The notes under the pieces are model-generated. The model had not been told where the DNA came from. It was given only the letters and a program-made list of their open reading frames with translations, and searched no databases. A stretch of DNA of 11,786 nucleotides from Firmicutes bacterium CAG:194. GTDB lineage: Bacteria > Bacillota > Clostridia > Lachnospirales > Lachnospiraceae. A program made the translations under genes and the position numbers. Shown here in pieces: positions 6,454-11,786 of this stretch. How positions within the stretch are numbered: the first letter of the stretch is position 1; every line of letters starts with the position of its first letter. Location of the stretch: contig HF995218.1 of the NCBI GenBank assembly GCA_000432915.1, positions 1 to 11,786 of the forward strand, in the 5' to 3' direction.

Positions 6454-9312
6454 CTATCTAGGTACCTCGACCATAATGTAAGCTTCTACGATATCAAGCT
6501 CCTGCATCTGGTCAAAGCCCTCAAATACAAGACCACATTCAAATCCTGCTTTTACTTCTTTTACATCGTCCTTGAAACGTTTTAAGGATGCAAGCTGACC
6601 CTCGAAGATCTGCTCGCCTTCTCTTGTGATACGAACCTTGCAGTTTCTCTCGAAACGTCCGTCCAGCACGTAAGAACCGGCAATATTGCCGACTGCGGAT
6701 GCCTTGAAGATCTGTCTGACTTCCGCATGACCGATCACCTGTTCCTCGAATACCGGATCCAGCATACCCTTCATGGCAGCTTCCACATCTTCGATTGCCT
6801 GATAAATAACCTTATACAGACGGACATCAACGCCTTCTCTCTCTGCTGTTGCCTTTGCCTGTGCATCCGGTCTGACATTAAAGCCAATGATGATCGCGGA
6901 GGATGCACTTGCCAAAATGACATCGGATTCGTTGATCGCACCAACACCGCCATGGATACATTTGACAACAACTTCTTCATTGGACAGCTTTAAGAGACTC
7001 TGCTTCACTGCTTCCACACTACCCTGTACATCAGCCTTGATGATCAGGTTCAATTCCTTCAGATTGCCTTCCTGGATCTTGGTAAACAGATCATCAAGCG
7101 ACATCTTGGATTTTGTTTCTTCCAGCTTCTTTACTTTGTTCTGTGCTACGAAGGTTTCCGCAAACTGCTTTGCCGTCTTATCATTTTCATGTGCGATCAG
7201 AATCTCACCTGCGTTTGGCACATCAGAAAGACCTAAGATCTCAACCGGTGTGGAAGGACCTGCTTCTTTCACTCTGCGTCCCTTATCATCTACCATGGCT
7301 CTTACCTTACCATGTGCTGCACCTGCTGATACAAAGTCACCGACATGCAGTGTACCCTTCTGTACCAGAACAGTTGCAACGGAACCGCGTCCTTTATCCA
7401 GCTCGGCTTCGATAACAAGACCTCTTGCCTGTCTGTTCGGATTTGCTTTCAGCTCCAGAATCTCGGCTGTCAGGATGATCGTCTCAAGTAAGGTATCGAT
7501 TCCTTCACCGGATTTTGCGGAAACCGGTACAAATTCTGTTGTTCCGCCCCAGTCTACCGGGATCAGTTCATATTCTGTCAGTTCCTGCTTTACACGATCG
7601 ATATTGGCATTTGGTTTATCGATCTTGTTGACAGCAACGATAATTTCAATACCTGCTGCTTTTGCATGATTGATCGCTTCTACGGTCTGTGGCATAACAC
7701 CGTCATCTGCCGCAACAACAAGAATTGCGATATCTGTTGAGTTTGCACCACGCATACGCATTGCAGTGAAAGCTTCATGTCCCGGTGTATCCAGGAACGT
7801 GATCTTTTCACCCTTTACATTGACTGTATAAGCACCGATATGCTGTGTGATACCACCGGCCTCGCGGTCTGTGACATTGGTCTTACGGATCGCATCCAGA
7901 AGGGATGTTTTACCATGATCGACATGACCCATAACACAGATAACAGGCGGTCTCTTTACCATGTCCTTTTCGTCTTCATCGTCCTCTTTCAGCAGTTCTT
8001 CGATCACATCGACCTGTACTTCCTTCTCACAGATGATGTCGTAATCGATCGCAATGTTTTCAGCCGTCTCAAAATCAACTTCCTGGTTGACTGTGACGAT
8101 CTGTCCCTGCATGAAGAGTTTCTTCACGATAGCGGAAGGCTGCAGCTTCATCTTATCTGCCAGATCCTTGATCGTGATTGTTTCAGGAATTGTGATCACC
8201 TTGATCTGTTCTTCTACAACTTCCTCTTTCTTTTCAGGCTTGATAAATCTGCCTGCTTTATTTTTGTTTTTCAGCATTGCTGCATTGTCATCTTCGTAGA
8301 TATGATCCTTTTTGCTTCTCTTATCTCTTTCCTGACTCATGCGCCTCTTTTCATCATCACGATGCTTTTCAGGCTCATTCATCGGTGCTTCCGGAACATA
8401 TCCTTTACCCGGCTGATTTTTGCCGAATCGATTCTGCGGTCTGCCATCGCCTCTGTTAGGGCGGTCATTACCTGCAAAAGGTCTGTTACCACCCTGACGA
8501 TTCTGAGCATTGCCATTACCCTGGCTACCGCGATTATAACCGCCGTTACGGTCTCTGTCATTTCTCTGTCCGTTTGCTCCGCTGCCGCCGTTTTGTGGTC
8601 TTCTGTCGCCATAACGCTTCTGTCCGTCTCCATTATTGTTATAAGCTCTTCTTTCTGTATTCTGCGTTGCACCTGTCTGGTTATTTCTGCTGCGGTTATC
8701 AGCCTGCTGCTGGTTTGTCTGTACCTGCTGCTCCTGCTGCCTTACCTCTGTTTTTGGCTTCGGCTGCTGATTTGCCGGCTGTGGCTTTGGTGTCGGTGTG
8801 ATCGCTACCGGTTTGATCACAGGCTTTGGCAGAGGACGATACGTCTGCGCTGTCTGTGTCACACGGCTTCCGCGTACACTGCCACGGTCATTGCCATAGC
8901 CCTGCTGTCTGCCACCGCCATTATTATTTCTGTTCTGTGCATTTCCTGTCGCATTTCCGTTTCCGCCCTGGTTTCTTTTTCCTGCCATGTTGCTGTTGTG
9001 CGGATTGCTGACAAAGATAATATTTTTCTTTTTCTTCGGTGCTTCTTCTGTCTTTGCTTCCGGCTTAGCTGCCTCTGGCTTACTTTCTGCCTTCGGCTGT
9101 GGCTTTACTTCTGCCTTTGGTGCTTCCGGCTTACTTTCTGCCTTTGGCGCCTCTGCCTTTTTAAAGTTTGCCCTGACTGCTGCAACCGCTTCTTCATCCA
9201 GGCTGGAATCACTTCTTTTTACTTCCACACCCTTGGATGCCAGAAAGCTCTTTACATCGTCATTTGATATGTTTAACTCTTCTGCTAATTCACGCACTTT
9301 CAATTTTGCCAT
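6454..9312 (-). CDS. infB: Translation initiation factor IF-2 with long disordered linker
   Basis: IF2 is the GTPase that brings initiator fMet-tRNA to the 30S subunit and promotes 50S joining. The protein has 952 residues. An IF2_N domain occupies 1-52. A low-complexity region of about 320 residues follows: KPEA/K repeats, then an N/Q/G/R-rich part, then a charged part. A second IF2_N domain lies at about 371-440. The GTPase domain starts near 455, with G1 GHVDHGKT (462-469), G2 GGITQH, G3 DTPGHEAF, G4 NKID and G5 SAKSG. The C-terminal beta-barrel, linker and C2 fMet-tRNA-binding domains complete the protein. GGAGGT lies 10 nt before the ATG. Gaps are 18 nt from rplGA and 9 nt to rbfA. The GTPase core is ordinary; the linker is longer and more N/G/R-biased than that of Bacillus IF2. 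Confidence 0.98.
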   Translation of the reverse strand: MAKLKVRELAEELNISNDDVKSFLASKGVEVKRSDSSLDEEAVAAVRANFKKAEAPKAESKPEAPKAEVKPQPKAESKPEAAKPEAKTEEAPKKKKNIIFVSNPHNSNMAGKRNQGGNGNATGNAQNRNNNGGGRQQGYGNDRGSVRGSRVTQTAQTYRPLPKPVIKPVAITPTPKPQPANQQPKPKTEVRQQEQQVQTNQQQADNRSRNNQTGATQNTERRAYNNNGDGQKRYGDRRPQNGGSGANGQRNDRDRNGGYNRGSQGNGNAQNRQGGNRPFAGNDRPNRGDGRPQNRFGKNQPGKGYVPEAPMNEPEKHRDDEKRRMSQERDKRSKKDHIYEDDNAAMLKNKNKAGRFIKPEKKEEVVEEQIKVITIPETITIKDLADKMKLQPSAIVKKLFMQGQIVTVNQEVDFETAENIAIDYDIICEKEVQVDVIEELLKEDDEDEKDMVKRPPVICVMGHVDHGKTSLLDAIRKTNVTDREAGGITQHIGAYTVNVKGEKITFLDTPGHEAFTAMRMRGANSTDIAILVVAADDGVMPQTVEAINHAKAAGIEIIVAVNKIDKPNANIDRVKQELTEYELIPVDWGGTTEFVPVSAKSGEGIDTLLETIILTAEILELKANPNRQARGLVIEAELDKGRGSVATVLVQKGTLHVGDFVSAGAAHGKVRAMVDDKGRRVKEAGPSTPVEILGLSDVPNAGEILIAHENDKTAKQFAETFVAQNKVKKLEETKSKMSLDDLFTKIQEGNLKELNLIIKADVQGSVEAVKQSLLKLSNEEVVVKCIHGGVGAINESDVILASASSAIIIGFNVRPDAQAKATAEREGVDVRLYKVIYQAIEDVEAAMKGMLDPVFEEQVIGHAEVRQIFKASAVGNIAGSYVLDGRFERNCKVRITREGEQIFEGQLASLKRFKDDVKEVKAGFECGLVFEGFDQMQELDIVEAYIMVEVPR

Positions 9313-9330
9313 CTATTTCACTACCTCCGT

Positions 9331-9648
9331 CTAATTAAGTAAATTTATAATCGCATCTGCAAATCCCTCGTCTGTCACCGCCAGAGATGCACGCACTTCC
9401 TTACCCATCGCATGTGCCAGTTCCTCTTTGGTACCGCATACATAGCATGGCACCTCGTAAAAGCTGCATTTATCCTGAAACAGCTTTTTTGTGTTATCCG
9501 ATGCGTCCTCTGCCACAATGACAAGACAGGCTTTAAAGCTCTTTACCGCTTTTTCCGTTGCGAACTCACCACTGACTGTTTTTCTGGCTCGCGTTGCCAG
9601 ACCGATCAGGGAAAAAATCTTTTTCTTATTTTTCACTGTTTTCGTCAT
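9331..9648 (-). CDS. rplGA: L7Ae/L30e-family RNA-binding protein (YlxQ type)
   Basis: A small RNA-binding protein of the L7Ae/L30e/Gadd45 superfamily, equivalent to Bacillus YlxQ/RplGA; relatives bind kink-turn RNA. With the chosen start it has 105 residues. The family pattern is clear: IFSLIGLATRARKTVSGE near the N-terminus, ACLVIVAEDASDNT at 40-53, and VPCYVCGTKEELAHAMG at 66-82. The start is uncertain. The ATG at 9648 overlaps rnpM by 23 nt and lies only 1 nt after AAGGAG. A GTG at 9636 would begin MKNKKKIF but is 13 nt from that site. An ATG at 9669 has no ribosome binding site. Translational coupling to rnpM is likely in all cases. The precise RNA partner is unknown. Confidence 0.9.
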   Translation of the reverse strand: MTKTVKNKKKIFSLIGLATRARKTVSGEFATEKAVKSFKACLVIVAEDASDNTKKLFQDKCSFYEVPCYVCGTKEELAHAMGKEVRASLAVTDEGFADAIINLLN

Positions 9649-9898
9649 ACTCCTTTTGCAGGCTCTCATAAACCGACTGATCTATACTCATTTTGAAAGA
9701 GCGCTCCAATCCTTTGTTCTTCATAGCCATCTTTAAGCATTCTTCCTGTTTGCAAAGATAAGCACCTCTCCCATTTTTTCTACCGGTTACATCTAAGACA
9801 ATATCGCCTTCCGCAGTCTTAATGACACGCATCATTTCTTTTTTGCTCTTCATCTGCCCGCATCCGACGCATTGTCTGAGTGGAACTTTTTTACTCAT
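9626..9898 (-). CDS. rnpM: RNase P modulator RnpM (YlxR family)
   Basis: A 90-residue basic nucleic-acid-binding protein of the YlxR family, recently named RnpM in Bacillus because it binds RNase P RNA and modulates its activity. The conserved features are RQCVGCG (C10, C13), the central DVTGRKNGRGAYLC (GRGAYLC at 43-49) and C54, followed by a basic segment ending GLERSF. The C-terminal tail is charged. GGAG sits 4 nt before the ATG, and the gene begins 18 nt after nusA ends. Its end overlaps the next gene. The placement between nusA and rplGA is the canonical Firmicute order. Confidence 0.94.
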   Translation of the reverse strand: MSKKVPLRQCVGCGQMKSKKEMMRVIKTAEGDIVLDVTGRKNGRGAYLCKQEECLKMAMKNKGLERSFKMSIDQSVYESLQKEYDENSEK

Positions 9899-9916
9899 AA
9901 AACTCCTCTGTTTCTT

Positions 9917-11083
9917 TTATTCTTCCATATTGTCTGCAGACTCTTCTGTTTCGGAAACATCTTCTGTATCCATCACATCCTCTGCAGCTTCATCTTCATA
10001 CTCATCATCGATATAATCTTCATAACGGAAGCCCGGAGCATCCTTTGCCTGTGTCTCGGACTTGATATCGATCTTATATCCTGTCAGTCTTGCTGCCAGT
10101 CTTGCATTCTGTCCTTCTTTACCGATTGCAAGAGATAACTGGTAATCCGGTACAACAACCTTGGCTGTCTTTTCATCCGGATCCGCAAATACTGCTACGA
10201 TCTTCGCCGGTGATAATGCATTCTGGATCAGGTTACCCGGGTTCTCATCCCAGTTGATGATATCGATCTTCTCGCCGCGCAGCTCATTTACGATGGAATT
10301 GACTCTGCTGCCGTTCATACCAACGCAGGCACCGACCGGATCCACATTCGGATTGTCGCTCCATACAGCCACCTTTGTACGGCTTCCTGCTTCACGGGCA
10401 ATCGCTTTGATCTCAACTGTTCCGTCTGCGATCTCTGCAACCTCTGATTCAAACAGTCGTTTCACGAGATCAGGATGGGTACGGCTGACAAGGATTCTTG
10501 GACCCTTTGTTGTATTCTTGACTTCCAGAATGTAAACCTTGATACGCTCTGTCGGCTTGAATACCTCACCCTTTACCATTTCATTTTCATTTAAGATCGC
10601 ATCTGCCTTGCCAAGGTCAATGCTGATGTTTCTGCCGATATATCTCTGTACGATACCTGTTACAACGTCTTTCTCCTTTTCGTAGAACTGGTTGTAAACA
10701 ACGTTTCTCTCTTCCTCACGGATCTTCTGTAAAATAACATTCTTTGCATTCTGTGTTGCAATACGTCCGAATTCTTTGGATTTGATCTCAACGGAAACAG
10801 TTCCGCCGACCTCAGCCTTTTTATTGTATTTCAGGGCATCCTCTAAAGCGATCTGCAGGCAGTCATCTTCCACTTCTTCCGGTGTTGCGACAACTTCCTT
10901 CTCGGCAACTACCTTAAAGTCACCTGTTTCACGGTTCATGCTGACCGTAACGTTATCTGCCTTTCCGAAATGGTTTCTGCAGGCAGTCAGCAGAGAATTC
11001 TCGATTGCCTCAAAAAGAGTTTCCTTGCTGATCTCCTTCTCCTTTTCCAGAATGTCCATTGCTTCAATTAATTCTTTGTTCAT
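9917..11083 (-). CDS. nusA: Transcription termination/antitermination factor NusA
   Basis: NusA binds RNA polymerase and nascent RNA, promotes pausing and intrinsic termination, and takes part in antitermination complexes. The 388-residue protein has an N-terminal RNA-polymerase-binding domain (about 1-125), an S1 domain (about 137-200) and tandem KH domains, with loop motifs GMNG at 255-258 and GKEG at 321-324. After about residue 350 there is a strongly acidic tail rich in D and E. The C-terminal AR repeats of the proteobacterial protein are absent, as usual for Firmicutes. AGGAGG and AAAGGA both lie before the ATG. A gap of 53 nt separates it from rimP. Autoregulation through the leader hairpin upstream of rimP is plausible (see findings). 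Confidence 0.97.
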   Translation of the reverse strand: MNKELIEAMDILEKEKEISKETLFEAIENSLLTACRNHFGKADNVTVSMNRETGDFKVVAEKEVVATPEEVEDDCLQIALEDALKYNKKAEVGGTVSVEIKSKEFGRIATQNAKNVILQKIREEERNVVYNQFYEKEKDVVTGIVQRYIGRNISIDLGKADAILNENEMVKGEVFKPTERIKVYILEVKNTTKGPRILVSRTHPDLVKRLFESEVAEIADGTVEIKAIAREAGSRTKVAVWSDNPNVDPVGACVGMNGSRVNSIVNELRGEKIDIINWDENPGNLIQNALSPAKIVAVFADPDEKTAKVVVPDYQLSLAIGKEGQNARLAARLTGYKIDIKSETQAKDAPGFRYEDYIDDEYEDEAAEDVMDTEDVSETEESADNMEE

Positions 11084-11136
11084 TTTTCCTTTTTCCTCCT
11101 ATATTCTATCAAATCGTATGCTTTCTGTATTTTCTC

Positions 11137-11604
11137 TTAAAACTCAACATAAGGTCTGACAAGTGCAAGCTCATTTCTCTGCAGGACACGCAGTGCGCCG
11201 TCCGGCTCTTCGATCGTGATTTGTTCCTTATTATAGGCTTTCAGAACACCCATGAATTCTTTCTTTTTGTCGATCATCTTGTAGGTACGCATTTCAATCG
11301 GCTTTTCCAGATACCTGTTAAAGTCCTTATCTTTTTTCAGCGGTCTTAAAAGTCCCGGGCTGCTGACCTCCATAATGTACGAATCCTCGATGAAATCATT
11401 CTGATCGATCACGTCGGAAAACGCACGGCTGACCATCTCACAGTCATCAATGGTAATACCGCCCGGCTTATCAATATAAGCCCGCAGGTACCATGTACCG
11501 CCCTCTTTTACATACTCCACATCCACCAGTTCAAATCCATGGCTTTCTACGATGGGAAGCAGCATTTCTTCTGCTTTTGCTTCATAAGTTTCTTTTTTCG
11601 CCAT
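11137..11604 (-). CDS. rimP: Ribosome maturation factor RimP
   Basis: RimP assists assembly of the 30S subunit, around protein S12 and the central pseudoknot. The 155-residue product carries the N-terminal alpha/beta domain (LLPIVESHGFELVDVEY, 15-31) and the family signature YIMEVSSPGLLRPL (76-89). A C-terminal SH3-like domain ends at LVRPYVEF. I chose the ATG at 11604 because AAAGGA lies 9 nt upstream and the protein then begins like its relatives. An in-frame ATG at 11646 would add 14 residues, has no ribosome binding site, and lies against the leader hairpin. It is the first gene of the operon. Confidence 0.94.
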   Translation of the reverse strand: MAKKETYEAKAEEMLLPIVESHGFELVDVEYVKEGGTWYLRAYIDKPGGITIDDCEMVSRAFSDVIDQNDFIEDSYIMEVSSPGLLRPLKKDKDFNRYLEKPIEMRTYKMIDKKKEFMGVLKAYNKEQITIEEPDGALRVLQRNELALVRPYVEF

Positions 11605-11653
11605 TTTCACCTGTCCTTTACTGATTGCTTTATGACCTTTAGACATTATACAA

Positions 11654-11679
11654 AAGAGTGGGCTTTGCAGCCCACTCTT
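11654..11679 (-). terminator. Leader hairpin with interrupted U-tract, candidate attenuator
   Basis: An 11-bp perfect stem (11654-11664 with 11669-11679) has a four-base loop that reads GCAA on the minus strand, a GNRA tetraloop. The 3' side runs into TTTTGTATAAT, a U-tract broken after four U residues, two of them inside the stem. The hairpin lies downstream of the operon promoter and before rimP, so it is transcribed in the leader. It looks like a weak intrinsic terminator that could act as an attenuator. It is badly placed to be merely the terminator of an upstream gene, since the promoter at 11706-11734 would then precede it. Confidence 0.75.
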
Positions 11680-11705
11680 CTAGTAAAATCATATCATCTT
11701 TATGC

Positions 11706-11734
11706 AGTATAGCACTCTGTTTCCCTGTTTGCAA
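11706..11734 (-). promoter_or_regulatory. Main promoter of the rimP-nusA-infB operon
   Basis: On the minus strand TTGCAA (11729-11734) and TATACT (11706-11711) are 17 bp apart, and the -10 is preceded by TGC, giving an extended -10 (TGnTATACT). Transcription would begin near 11699, giving a leader of about 95 nt that contains the hairpin and the rimP ribosome binding site. Confidence 0.8.
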
Positions 11735-11786
11735 GGTTTTTTCGCAATTTCTTTTGGTTTTATATTTTGTCAATAGTTTTGCGACA

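Noticed and set aside
6887..7669. A 260-codon plus-strand open frame opposite the IF2 GTPase region.
   Set aside because: It is Ser/Pro/Thr-rich without motifs and lies fully antisense to a highly conserved gene, so it is a shadow frame.
8300..9150. A tandem repeat or CRISPR-like array, suggested by recurring patterns.
   Set aside because: The recurrence reflects low-complexity coding for the IF2 linker. The units are irregular and in frame, without constant spacers.
7777..9267. A 496-codon open frame on the plus strand opposite infB.
   Set aside because: Its translation is Cys/Leu/Ser-rich low complexity, it has no recognisable domain or ribosome binding site, and it mirrors the biased codons of the IF2 linker on the other strand. 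It is a shadow of infB.
11645..11673. A TATAAT on the minus strand just before the in-frame ATG at 11646.
   Set aside because: No -35 sequence fits at 16-18 bp; that region (GGGCTG) is inside the hairpin stem. The AT-rich run is better explained as the tail of the leader terminator.
11768..11773. A perfect TTGACA on the minus strand, possible second promoter.
   Set aside because: At 16-18 bp downstream the sequence is AAATTG-like and does not resemble a -10, so it was left out in favour of the promoter at 11706-11734.

Overview
The window looks like chromosomal DNA from a low-to-moderate GC Firmicute, most likely class Clostridia and plausibly Lachnospiraceae. I infer this from the gene order rimP-nusA-rnpM-rplGA-infB-rbfA-nrnA-truB-ribF, the strong AGGAGG-type ribosome binding sites, consensus SigA promoters, and the N/Q/G/R-rich IF2 linker. 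The species cannot be fixed from the sequence alone. I find no mobile element, CRISPR array, tRNA or rRNA, and no clearly foreign segment.

Positions 2590-11734 are one large minus-strand unit, read from right to left. A well-formed promoter (11706-11734) is followed by a leader containing a GNRA-looped, terminator-like hairpin (11654-11679). Ten closely packed genes follow: rimP, nusA, rnpM (ylxR), rplGA (ylxQ), infB, rbfA, nrnA (DHH/DHHA1), truB, ribF and dtd. Spacings are at most 53 nt, and two junctions overlap (rnpM/rplGA by 23 nt, ribF/dtd by 4 nt). The products join 30S maturation (RimP, RbfA), transcription elongation and termination (NusA), a modulator of RNase P (RnpM), an L7Ae-type RNA binder, translation initiation (IF2), nanoRNA/pAp turnover (NrnA), tRNA pseudouridylation (TruB), FMN/FAD synthesis (RibF) and D-aminoacyl-tRNA proofreading (Dtd). 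A strong hairpin at 2593-2633 closes the unit and also serves the convergent plus-strand gene.

Positions 1-2557 hold two divergent genes unrelated to the large operon. On the plus strand is a cytoplasmic GH5-type glycoside hydrolase (1547-2557) starting at TTG. On the minus strand is a secreted NlpC/P60 cell-wall hydrolase with two SH3-like domains (100-1278). The 268-nt divergent region between them carries a promoter for each. The nlpC promoter is a perfect TTGACA-17-TATAAT and overlaps three direct TGTAAC repeats, two of which match the WalR-box spacing.

The points most worth a second look are the leader hairpin as a possible NusA-dependent autoregulatory attenuator, the WalR-like repeats at the NlpC/P60 promoter, and a serine at the position of the third catalytic residue in the NlpC/P60 enzyme. 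I did not find a convincing previously undescribed system. Most of the window is core housekeeping.
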